DNA of 64,000 nt from CALNYX01 sp942490925 (GTDB lineage: Bacteria > Chlamydiota > Chlamydiia > Chlamydiales > JAAKFR01). Of the stretch, positions 38,901 through 48,200 are shown one piece after another. Below the pieces are notes generated by a model. It did not search any database, had not been told where the DNA came from, and saw nothing but the letters and a program-made list of their open reading frames with translations. How positions within the stretch are numbered: position 1 is the stretch's first letter; the number at the start of each line of letters is the position of its first letter. Made by a program: the position numbers and the translations under genes. The stretch is from positions 1 to 64,000 of the forward strand of contig CALNYX010000017.1 of the NCBI GenBank assembly GCA_942490925.1, read 5' to 3'.

Positions 38901-41900
38901 TCTATAGCCAAGGGAAAGTAGTTTTTTGCTCTGAAAGTCAGGCTGCTTTATGTGAGATTCAATCATCAGGAGAAAGCTTTTCTAAACAAACGTGTTATCA
39001 AGCTTTTGATCAGATGCGACTCCATTATGGTCCCACATTTCAATGTATTGAAAGCCTGTCTGTCTCATCAGATGAAGTGAGGGCCCATATCCGACTGCCT
39101 TCTTCAGCACCTAGGGAGGGGTTTGTCTTGCATCCTAGCTTGTTAGATGCAGCATTTCATGCTTCGATTGGATTTATGCTCAGGCGACCTACACAAGATC
39201 TTGCGCTTCCTTTTGCAATGGATGAGGTTGAAATTATTGGAACGTTGCCTTCTGAGGTTTATGCCTCAATCCGTAAGAAAGGCGATCAGTATGACATCGA
39301 TCTATGCAATTTCAATGGAGAAGTTGCCGTACGTATGAGAGGAGCTGCTTTCAAGAACCCCAAGCCCAAGTCGTTTGGAGACGCTATGATGTTAGCTCTT
39401 GTATGGGAGCCAATTACAGCTGAGAAGTCGTGTAACTCACAACGTGTTTTGATGATAGGAGGTACTCAAACTGCTAAACAAGCAATGCAACGTTATTTCC
39501 CCCAGATTTCGTTCAGAGATACATTGCCAGGCAGTCTTGCAGAATATGATCACATCGTATGGGGTGATAGCTCATTATTCGATGTTTTTAGAGAAATTCA
39601 GTATCTACTTAAAAAAGCTCCAGCGGAATTAGAGTGCAGCTTTATCACCAGTCAAGCCCAGTCTGTTCACAAAAATGATCTGATCAATCCTTTACAATCG
39701 GCGATTAATGGACTTTTAGGAACATTGGCTAAGGAACAAAGCTGGAAAATACGGCTAGTTGATCTCGAGGAAGGAGAGCAATGGCCAGTTGAACAAATGT
39801 TTGCATCTAACCCAATTACTGCCTACCGTAATCAAAATTGGTATATTCCAAAGCTTGTTGAAGTTCAGCCAGAAAAGGAACTAACCTCCGTATTTAAAAA
39901 AGGTGGGGTTTATGTTGTCATTGGTGGAGCAGGTTATGTAGGTCGCGCAATTACTCGCTACTTGATCCAGGCCTATCAGGCTACAATCATTTGGATTGGG
40001 CGTCGTCAACATGATTCGAGTCAAGAAGTACAGTATATCCGTGCTGATGCAACTGATCTTAAGGCGCTTCAGGAAGCTTATCAAAAGATCAAAGACAAGC
40101 ACAAGAAAATCGATGGTGTGATTCACTCGGCTATGGTTCTAAACGAAAGAAGTCTAGGTGAAATCACTGAAGACCAATTTCAAGATGAGTTAGCAATAAA
40201 AGTAGAAAGTAGCCGTAATCTGTCTAAAGTCTTTGGTCAAGAACAACTTGATTTTATGCTATTTTTTTCATCGCTGGTGTCTCAGATCAAAAATGCCAAG
40301 CAAAGTGCCTATGCTGCAGGTTGCTGCTTTGTAGATGCTTTTGCAAAGCAGCTAGCACAAGAAGTGAAGTATCCAGTGAAAGTTATCAACTGGGGTTATT
40401 GGGGAAGTGAAGAGGTAGATCAGAACTTTATTGAAAGACTGAGTAAGATTGGTTTGGGATGCATTACTCCTGAAGAGGGTGCACAGGGAGTTGAATGGCT
40501 GCTTTCAAGTTCACTTAATCAGGTAGGTTTGGTTCATGCTGTCGATACACTCATTTTAGAAGGATTTGACACGAAAGAGAAGTTATCATTTTCTGATAGT
40601 GGGATTGCTGTTGCGCTGCCAACTTTTCTTGAAATGCCAGTGGACCAAAAAGATCAAAAATTCGAGAAATTGCTGCTGGAGCTCTTGTCCTTGCAGACAG
40701 AAGGTTTACAGCTCATTGATCACTACCATAGATGGGCAGAGCAAACAGATAAATTTCTCAAGGATGAAAATCTCCCATCTACGACTACTTGGGAGCAGTG
40801 GGAGCAAGAAAAGGCTACATGGCTAAAAGATCCTAATCGCAGTGCTATGGTCACTCTTGTGGATACAACCCTACACGCCTTGCCTGACATTTTAACGGGT
40901 AGGGTTCTGGCAACAGATGTTCTATTCCCCAATTCGTCGATGCGCCTTGTAGAGGGGATTTATAAAGGAAATGCGATAGCAGATGCTTTGAATCAAAATA
41001 TGGCAAATTTGCTTGTGACCTACATTCAAGAGTGTCTCAATAACAATCCAGATACAAAGATTAAAATTCTGGAAATAGGTGCAGGAACTGGAGGGACAAG
41101 TGCAGCTCTTTTCCAAGTTTTGAAACCTTACCAAAGTCATATTGAAACTTATTGCTATACAGATGTTTCACAAGCCTTTTTGATGCATGCTAAGCAAGCA
41201 TATGGCAACGAGAATTCCTATCTCACCTATCAGCTCTTCGATATCGAAAAACCTATTGAAAACCAGGAAGTTACAACCTATGATGTTGTGATTGCTGCCA
41301 ATGTACTGCATGCGACAAAAAATATCTGGCTAAGCTTGCAAAATACAAAAGCTCTTCTCAAGAGAAACGGCTTGTTACTGCTCAATGAATTTGCAAATGT
41401 GAATCTCTTTACACACCTCACATTTGGACTTTTAGAGGGGTGGTGGCAATACGAAGATTCGCAGTTACGGATCCCTGGTTGTCCAGGGCTTTATCCCAGC
41501 ACATGGAAGTATTTACTTTCATATAGCGGCTTTCAATCAGAAGTGTTTGCAACAGACAATCATCAAATTATCGTTGCTAAAAGCGATGGAGTTGTCAGAC
41601 AAAAAAGGTTGAGGCCTCGAGAAGCTCTTAAAGTTGAAAAAGTTTCTCAAAGTAATCAAAAACTCCTAAGAGAAAAAGCTCGAGTTTATTTTAGCCAGCT
41701 GATAGGTGATGCTCTTAAACTCCCTCTCGAGAGAATTGACCCATCAGAACCGCTTGAAGTGTACGGAATTGATTCAATCATTGTTGTGCAGCTGACAAAT
41801 CTTCTGCGAGAAGTGTTAGAAGATGTCAGCAGCACACTCTTTTTTGAGTGTCAAACTGTCGATGCTCTTGTAGACCATTTCATTGAGAATCAGCAAGAGG

Positions 41901-44900
41901 CTTTAATTCGACTTGTTGGGCTCAATATACAGTCTGAGGTCATGGAAAAACAGAGTGTAATACGGATACCTAAAGTGGTAGAGGGGCATGATATTGCTAT
42001 CATTGGTGCATCGGGCAGATATGCTCAAGCTAAGAATCTCAATCAATTTTGGCATAACCTTAAGGAAGGAAAAAATTGTATCACACAAGTTCCAAAAGAG
42101 CGTTGGGATTGGCAGGAATATTTTGATGCACAGCGGGGGAAACAAGGAGCTATCTACACTAAGTGGGGGGGCTTTATTGACGATTATGATTGCTTTGATC
42201 CAACATTTTTCCAAATTGCACCCTCAGAAGTCCTTGGAATAGATCCTCAAGAACGGTGCTTTTTAGAAACAGCTTATGCGAGTATCGAAGATGCGGGTTA
42301 TACACCTGATAAACTCAGCGAAAAACAAAAAGTAGGTGTATTCGTTGGTGTAATGAACAAACACTATCCGACAGGTTATGGCTACTGGTCGATTGCAAAT
42401 AGGGTTTCATATATATATAACTTTCAAGGGCCTAGTTTAGCAGTTGACACGGCTTGCTCCTCATCTTTGACAGCTATTCACCTGGCGATTGAGAGTCTCA
42501 ATAGCGGCACATGTGAATGCGCCATTGCTGGAGGCGTGAATCTTATTGTCTCTCCTCAGCACTACCTTTATTGGTCAATGATGCAGATGCTTTCATCGGG
42601 AGATCAATGCAAAGCTTTTGGTGCGGGTGCTGATGGCTTTGTCGATGGAGAGGGAGTTGGGGCTGTTATTTTAAAGCCTTTAACTCGTGCAATCGAAGAT
42701 AAGGATCATATCTATGGAGTGATCAAGGCAAGCCATATAAATACTGGAGGTAAAACCAATGGATACACGGTTCCAAATCCTAATGCACAAGCTGATTTGA
42801 TTACAGAGGCTCTTGAAAAAGCAGATATATCTCCTCGTACGATTAGTTACCTTGAAGCGCACGGGACAGGCACAGCACTTGGAGATCCGATTGAAATCAC
42901 AGGATTAACAAAGGCTTTTAAATCTCAGGAGAGCCAATTTTGTGCGATTGGATCAGTTAAATCCAATATAGGGCATTGTGAAAGTGCTGCTGGCATGGCC
43001 GGGTTGACAAAAGTCTTATTACAGTTCAAGCATAAGCAACTTGTCCCTTCTTTGCATTCTGAAGAGTTGAATCCAAATATTGCTTTTGAAAAGACGCCGT
43101 TTTTTGTGCAGCACTCAGAAGAAGAGTGGAAACAACCGGTAGTTAAAGGTCAACAGCTGCCAAGAAGAGCTGCGCTCAGCAGTTTTGGAGCCGGTGGGGC
43201 AAATGCTCATCTAATTTTAGAGGAGTTTGAAGTTGGAGTAGATGCGATTCCACCTCTTTGTGAAACGGTGATAGTTCTCTCAGCAAAAACTCCAAAGCAG
43301 TTGAAGCTACGAGTAAAACAGCTACTTGAAATCTTGCCTGGTTTGAAGCAGGCAGATTTGCCACGCGTTGCATACACATTGCAAACAGGGCGTGTTCCAA
43401 TGGAGGTGCGCTTAGGTATGCAAGTGCAATCACTTGAAGATTTGAAGCAAAAACTCACAACTTTTATTCAAGATCCTTCTGATTTTTTTTACAGCGAAAA
43501 TCAAAAAATACCGTCATCGCTAACCTCAGATGAAGATTTACAAGTGTTAACTCAGAGCTGGATTCAGCAAGGCAAATATCTGAAGCTACTAAATTTCTGG
43601 GTGCAAGGATTAAATTTTGATTGGAATCAACTTTATAGTTCACAGCACCCGAGACGAATTTCATTACCAACATATCCGTTTGAAAGAGAGAGATACTCAA
43701 ATCAACCGATGAGAGGAGCTCTTAAAAACGAGGCAAAAGATACCTCAAATAGATTTCTAAAAACCTACTATGAGCAGTGGAAGTTGCAATCTCTTGAACA
43801 AGCAAAATCGATAGCAATTAGAACAATTGCTTTTGTGGTTTCAAGCGGCATTAATCAACAAGAAATTTTGCAAACATGTCCTCAAAATGTAGAGGTTTTC
43901 TTTGTGAAAACCCCAGAGGATCTAACAAAAGAAGTTGATGCTGTGATCTTTCTAAGCTCAGATGTTTGTAATTACGGGAGATTGATCTCTTATCTCAAGG
44001 TTTTAGACAAAAGACGACCAAAATATCTTGTTCTATCTGGGATTTACCAAGGAAGTGTGGAACGTAGTTACCTCGAATCTTGGATTGGTTTTGAACGCTC
44101 GCTTGCCTGGCCATCAACAAAAATTCTGACCCTTTTTTCTGAAAAAAGCTCTTTGAAAGAGTGGTGCCAAATAATTTGGAATGAACTTGCAGCTAAGAGT
44201 TTAGGAAGTGTTTTGTACAGTAATCAAAAACGCTATGTCATGACTCTAAAGCCACTGAGTCTCCAGTCTGGTCAAGCTCTTTTACAGGCACAAAAGACTT
44301 ATTTGATTACAGGTGGGTTGGGAAGTCTTGGATTTTTAGTTGCTAAACATCTCTCTCAACACTATCAGGCGCGTCTCATCTTAGTTGGGCGTTCACCAGT
44401 TGATCAGCAGAAGCTTGAGCAATTCGATTCTGTTTTCTACATTCAAGCAGATGTTTGTGATGAAAAAGCAATGGCAGTAGGGATTGCTCAAGCCAAAGAG
44501 CGCTTTGGAGCGATTCATGGTCTGATTCATGCGGCTGGACTTTTAGATAAGCGCAGTCTTTTTGAGAAGTCGTTGCAGGAATTTGAGACAGTCATACAGC
44601 CAAAAATAACAGGGGCGCTAATACTAGATGAGATTCTTAGAGAAGAACCACTAGATTTTGTCTGCTACTTTTCTTCATCTGCAGCAATCCGAGGAGACTT
44701 TGGCGCTTGCGATTATGCAGTTGGGAATCGTTTTTTGATGGCATATGCACAAAATAGAAAAGGGCCTGGGCATAGTTTAGCAATTAATTGGCCAATTTGG
44801 AATGCAGACGGCATGCAAATTGGGGATGAGCAGGCAACAAAAAAATACTTGGAGAAGAGTGGGCAACGACTACTAGAAGTTGATGAGGGCATTGATTTAT

Positions 44901-45289
44901 TTGAACAACTTTTATCTCAAGAAGTACCACACTGCTTAGTGACTGCTTACCAAATAAAGCCAGACATAAAATTAGCAGATTTTATTAGAGAAGAGATTCA
45001 TCAACTAATTCAAATACCTAAAAATAAAATAGATATAGAAACACAGTGGACAGAGTTTGGATTGAACTCTTTACATCTAGCAGAATTAGCAAGCACTCTA
45101 ACTAAACATTTAGATAGGGAAATTCTCTCATCGCTGTTTTTTGAGCATGTCAATATCAAGCAGCTCATCAATGCATTGGAGGATAAAGATGAGAGTCAAA
45201 TCGTTGATTTAATGCAGCAATTTACACAGGGAGAACTCGACTTGAAAACGCTTGAAAAGGCAATGGAGAGTATTGGGTATGGAGCATAA
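35969..45289 (+). CDS. Trans-AT PKS: DH-ACP-KS-DH-KR-cMT-ACP-KS-KR-ACP
   Basis: A 3106-aa protein. ATG 35969 overlaps the previous stop as ATGA and is preferred to the in-frame TTG 35957. Domains: split-module DH ~10-250 (His20 in HQVMGQQIFPG, Asp172 in HPTLLDI); ACP Ser284 (GLNSS); KS8 ~338-760 (Cys499, His634); DH (His906, Asp1060); KR (GGAGYVG ~1319, Tyr1448); C-methyltransferase (EIGAGTGGTS ~1703); ACP Ser1936; KS9 ~2008-2430 (Cys2163, His2298); KR (GGLGSLG ~2782, Tyr2916); ACP Ser3034. It should add an alpha-methyl double-bond unit, then a beta-hydroxy unit, before passing the chain to the NRPS module of the next protein. The C-terminal ~25 residues (with FTQGELDLKTLEKAM) look like a docking helix. 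Adjacent KR and cMT of the KS8 module match the split pair at the two ends of the locus. Confidence 0.95.
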   Translation: MREIEQKIELDEHNLLIQGHQVMGQQIFPGMAYIDLIYQMFQRNDIAYQEVELCQVTIHNPLIIKGKTTIIVRCKQTEKEHWKVTVESSGEIFLSAQAIERESQQFDERLEILDWKESISLDEIYAKCQQQQLKHSGLMRAQGSIHTIETGIVMQLSAPKIEAFLFHPTLLDISGICSNYLLKESHLYVPLFYEAFSASRRFEKPLYARILSSSLRQKKELIELTIEFFNAEGSKIAELKNLTCKLVRQSQWQSFLCTLFAEHLNKSIEQVQVDVGYYEMGLNSSNLLKIVDAISKQAGKELPPTLLFEYTTISELANYLLGSPLDSSETLASVASDEMAIIGMSGRYPEANNLQEFWENLKKGKDCIREVPASRWDWRELASTKSPSGKPISKWGGFIEHPEYFDPLFFHISPQEAEKLDPQERLFLETCWEAIEDAGYTPEILGKQVGVFAGVMHNDYALVGVENAFPLTSSHAPIANRVSYICNFHGPSFVIDTACSSSLTAIHLAIESLQKGECQSALAGGVNLSLHPHKYLAYGGGDMFSSDGHCHTFGKDADGYVPAEGVGAVLLKPLNQAKLDGDPIYAVIKASAINHGGRVSGATIPCPKSQAEVIKMCLDKARVEPESISYVEAHGTGTSLGDPIEVEGLIKAFGKTSQKQFCAIGSVKSNMGHAESAAGVSGLTKVALQLSHQMLVPSLHSEKLNPYLNLSESPFYVQHQTETWRSDRVRRAGLSSFGAMGSNAHMILEEYVSNPSVYSSEQAAIIPLSAKTEEQLRVYAQRLAKVEDVNLYDLAYTLQVGRIVLEKRAVFLAHELDELKQKLKSFEYDTHPWTEEKEFDWNSLYDKEKPHRIHLPTYPFAQEKYWIPKHKKSQYLHPLVHENTSELSKQRFSSTFTGDEFFFTDHRVEGKKILPGVAHLEMVHAAVERLAPKQTFKIKEIIWIQPLAITLDPLTVHIAFTSEKDKQVSYEIYSNDRVYSQGKVVFCSESQAALCEIQSSGESFSKQTCYQAFDQMRLHYGPTFQCIESLSVSSDEVRAHIRLPSSAPREGFVLHPSLLDAAFHASIGFMLRRPTQDLALPFAMDEVEIIGTLPSEVYASIRKKGDQYDIDLCNFNGEVAVRMRGAAFKNPKPKSFGDAMMLALVWEPITAEKSCNSQRVLMIGGTQTAKQAMQRYFPQISFRDTLPGSLAEYDHIVWGDSSLFDVFREIQYLLKKAPAELECSFITSQAQSVHKNDLINPLQSAINGLLGTLAKEQSWKIRLVDLEEGEQWPVEQMFASNPITAYRNQNWYIPKLVEVQPEKELTSVFKKGGVYVVIGGAGYVGRAITRYLIQAYQATIIWIGRRQHDSSQEVQYIRADATDLKALQEAYQKIKDKHKKIDGVIHSAMVLNERSLGEITEDQFQDELAIKVESSRNLSKVFGQEQLDFMLFFSSLVSQIKNAKQSAYAAGCCFVDAFAKQLAQEVKYPVKVINWGYWGSEEVDQNFIERLSKIGLGCITPEEGAQGVEWLLSSSLNQVGLVHAVDTLILEGFDTKEKLSFSDSGIAVALPTFLEMPVDQKDQKFEKLLLELLSLQTEGLQLIDHYHRWAEQTDKFLKDENLPSTTTWEQWEQEKATWLKDPNRSAMVTLVDTTLHALPDILTGRVLATDVLFPNSSMRLVEGIYKGNAIADALNQNMANLLVTYIQECLNNNPDTKIKILEIGAGTGGTSAALFQVLKPYQSHIETYCYTDVSQAFLMHAKQAYGNENSYLTYQLFDIEKPIENQEVTTYDVVIAANVLHATKNIWLSLQNTKALLKRNGLLLLNEFANVNLFTHLTFGLLEGWWQYEDSQLRIPGCPGLYPSTWKYLLSYSGFQSEVFATDNHQIIVAKSDGVVRQKRLRPREALKVEKVSQSNQKLLREKARVYFSQLIGDALKLPLERIDPSEPLEVYGIDSIIVVQLTNLLREVLEDVSSTLFFECQTVDALVDHFIENQQEALIRLVGLNIQSEVMEKQSVIRIPKVVEGHDIAIIGASGRYAQAKNLNQFWHNLKEGKNCITQVPKERWDWQEYFDAQRGKQGAIYTKWGGFIDDYDCFDPTFFQIAPSEVLGIDPQERCFLETAYASIEDAGYTPDKLSEKQKVGVFVGVMNKHYPTGYGYWSIANRVSYIYNFQGPSLAVDTACSSSLTAIHLAIESLNSGTCECAIAGGVNLIVSPQHYLYWSMMQMLSSGDQCKAFGAGADGFVDGEGVGAVILKPLTRAIEDKDHIYGVIKASHINTGGKTNGYTVPNPNAQADLITEALEKADISPRTISYLEAHGTGTALGDPIEITGLTKAFKSQESQFCAIGSVKSNIGHCESAAGMAGLTKVLLQFKHKQLVPSLHSEELNPNIAFEKTPFFVQHSEEEWKQPVVKGQQLPRRAALSSFGAGGANAHLILEEFEVGVDAIPPLCETVIVLSAKTPKQLKLRVKQLLEILPGLKQADLPRVAYTLQTGRVPMEVRLGMQVQSLEDLKQKLTTFIQDPSDFFYSENQKIPSSLTSDEDLQVLTQSWIQQGKYLKLLNFWVQGLNFDWNQLYSSQHPRRISLPTYPFERERYSNQPMRGALKNEAKDTSNRFLKTYYEQWKLQSLEQAKSIAIRTIAFVVSSGINQQEILQTCPQNVEVFFVKTPEDLTKEVDAVIFLSSDVCNYGRLISYLKVLDKRRPKYLVLSGIYQGSVERSYLESWIGFERSLAWPSTKILTLFSEKSSLKEWCQIIWNELAAKSLGSVLYSNQKRYVMTLKPLSLQSGQALLQAQKTYLITGGLGSLGFLVAKHLSQHYQARLILVGRSPVDQQKLEQFDSVFYIQADVCDEKAMAVGIAQAKERFGAIHGLIHAAGLLDKRSLFEKSLQEFETVIQPKITGALILDEILREEPLDFVCYFSSSAAIRGDFGACDYAVGNRFLMAYAQNRKGPGHSLAINWPIWNADGMQIGDEQATKKYLEKSGQRLLEVDEGIDLFEQLLSQEVPHCLVTAYQIKPDIKLADFIREEIHQLIQIPKNKIDIETQWTEFGLNSLHLAELASTLTKHLDREILSSLFFEHVNIKQLINALEDKDESQIVDLMQQFTQGELDLKTLEKAMESIGYGA

Positions 45290-48200
45290 AAAACTTTTAG
45301 AGGCTTATCAATCAGGCGAGCTTTCTGCAGCTGAGTTTAAGCAGAAACTCATGGATATTCGAGAGGCTAATTTGAAAATGCCCCTGTCTGAAGGACAAAA
45401 GGGACTTTGGCTGCTGCATAAAGTGGCCCCAAGTAGTTGTGCCTACTACCTTCCGTTTGCCCTTCGGTTGTCAAATCCAGACGTTTCTCAAATCAAACGG
45501 GCTTTAAACGTTGTCAGAGAGCAATATCCTATTTTAACAACCGAGATTTATAGTGATAACGGGGTGCCCTATCAAAAACTTTGCCCCGAGCAACCTCTGT
45601 TTTTTCAACAGGAGGATTTCCAGAGTATTTCTCAGCTAAAGGAGAAGGTAGAAACTCCATTTCCTTTTGAAAAAAGTCCTTTGATGCGTGTCTATTTCTT
45701 CAAACCCGATTTGTTATTGATCATTATCCATCACCTGATTTTTGATGGAGTTTCCCTGATGACATTTCTATCAACTTTCCAAAAAGCCTACCGAGAAAAA
45801 GTGGTTAAAAGTGCTTTACCTGCGACTTATCGAGATTTTATCGATTGGGAGAAAAATCTGTTAGCTTCGAGTGAAGGACAAAAACATCTAGACTATTGGA
45901 AAAAGCAACTTGCTGGCCCCCTGCCTGTTCTAAAGCTTCCAACAGATTTTTCTAGACCTGCAGTTCAAACGTTCAAAGGAGCAACTTTTTCTCACCTACT
46001 CTCTATAGAGCTTACGCAAAAGGCAAAACAGTTTGCTCGCATTTTTGAAGTAAATCTCTCTGTCATCTTCTTAGGAATTTTTAAACTCTTGTTACACCAC
46101 TATTCAGGACAAAATGAAATCATTATCGGTTTGCCAACACTTGGACGACCTGAAAAGCGTTTTAAATCGTTGATTGGGTATTACATCAATATGGTGTCTA
46201 TTCGTAGTCACGATATTGGCAAAAAAGATTTCAAAAGTTTTATCAGCACATTACAATCTACGGTTAGTGCAGCGCTTGATCATGCCAGATACCCATTTCC
46301 AAGCCTTGTAAAGCAATTAAATGTAGAGCGTTCTCAAGCACACTCTCCGATCTTTCAAGCCGCTTTTCTCTATCAAAATTTTTTTGAAATGCCTGATCTT
46401 GAACTTGTTCAAGAGATTCGCCAAGAAGGGGAATTTGAGCTCTCATTGGAGGTATATGAGCAGCAAGAGCGAATGATTCTTAATTTAGGCTATCATCCTG
46501 ATCTGTTTCAACCTGAAACAATCGAGCGAATGATGCAGCATTATCTCACCTTACTCGAAGGAGCTGAACAGAGCTATCAAACACTTTTATCTAGTGAAGA
46601 AAAAGTGCGATTTTCTCAATGGAATGCAACTAGTAGAGAGATCAAATCTGACAAGTGTCTACATGAGTTATTTGAAGAAAAAGCAGCTCTAATGCCAGCT
46701 GAGACAGCAATTTCAGATCATGAAAAAAGTCTTACCTATGGTGAAGTAGATAAACAAGCAACAGCATTAGCGCTCTGCTTACAAGAGAAGGGAGTCGGAC
46801 CTGAAGTACTTGTAGCCATTTGCGCTGAGAGGTCTATAGAAATGGTAGTCGGTGTTTTGGGAATTCTCAAAGCTGGAGGAGCTTACGTTCCAATTGATCC
46901 CACTCACCCATCTAAGCGCATTTCGCAAATTCTCGACGATAGTCAAGTAAACATAGTAGTCAGTCAGAGGCAATTTGAAGCTCATTTTACTAAAGAGAAA
47001 GTCATTTTTCTCGATGAGAAGTGGACTTCAAAGCAGACAGAACTATGCAAAGATGTGGCTGTGCATCATCTTGCTTATGTGATGTATACCTCTGGAAGTA
47101 CAGGCAAGCCAAAGGGGGTAATGGTTGAGCATCGCAATATTTTAAATACATTATATTTCTTAGAGGCACACTTTCCTGTTCAAGAGAAAGACGTATACCT
47201 TCTAAAGACTAATTATATTTTTGATGTCTCACTTTCAGAGCTTTTTAGTTGGTTTTGTGGAAAAGGCCAGCTGGTGATTTTACCTCCAGGGTTGGAAAAA
47301 GTTCCCCAAGAGCTACTGAATTTCATTGAGAAACATCGCGTCAGCCACATCAATTTTGTTCCAGCTCAGCTTAGTGCTTTTCTTAGCAGTATTTCAGAGC
47401 ATCAAACTAGACTTAAATATCTGATGGTTGCAGGAGAGGCTTTTCCTAAAGAGCTTGTGAAAAAGACGCGCACTATTTTTCCAAATAGTCATGTTGCCAA
47501 TATTTATGGACCTACAGAGGTTTCCATTTATGCGACCTATTTTGATTGTGACGATCACATGAAAATACACCACCACACGCCTATAGGAAAGCCGATTATC
47601 AATACCAAAGTCTATGTTGTAGATCAATATTTGCAACCTGTTCCAATAGGCGTGCCAGGAGAACTGTGCGTCGAGGGAGAAGGGGTTGCAAGAGGCTATT
47701 GGCAATCTCCAGAACTTACAGCTGAAAAATTTGTTAATAGTCCTTTTAGTACTAGCAAGAAATTATATAAGACAGGCGACTTAGTGCGTTGGCTTGCAAC
47801 TGGAGAGCTGGAATATCTCGGGCGTTTAGATTATCAGGTCAAGATTCGTGGTTTTCGCATTGAGCTTGGAGCCGTTGAAAGTCATGTAGGAGCTCACCCA
47901 AAAGTTCTTGAAAATGTGTGTATTGTCAAAGATAAAAAACTTGTAAGCTACTATGTCGCAAAGAGCCCTCTTTCTAGCAAAACACTACGACTGGAGCTTC
48001 AGGAGGTTTTGCCTGACTACATGGTACCAGCACACCTCATTCAAATAGAGAAAATGCCTCTAGTTGCAAGCGGAAAAATCAATCGCAGCGAGTTAGAAAA
48101 CAGAGAAATAAATATTTCTACAAGGGAGGTGGCTGACTCAGCTACAACAAAGACAATCTGCAAGATATGGGAGGAGCTACTCCATGTCAAAAACATCGGA

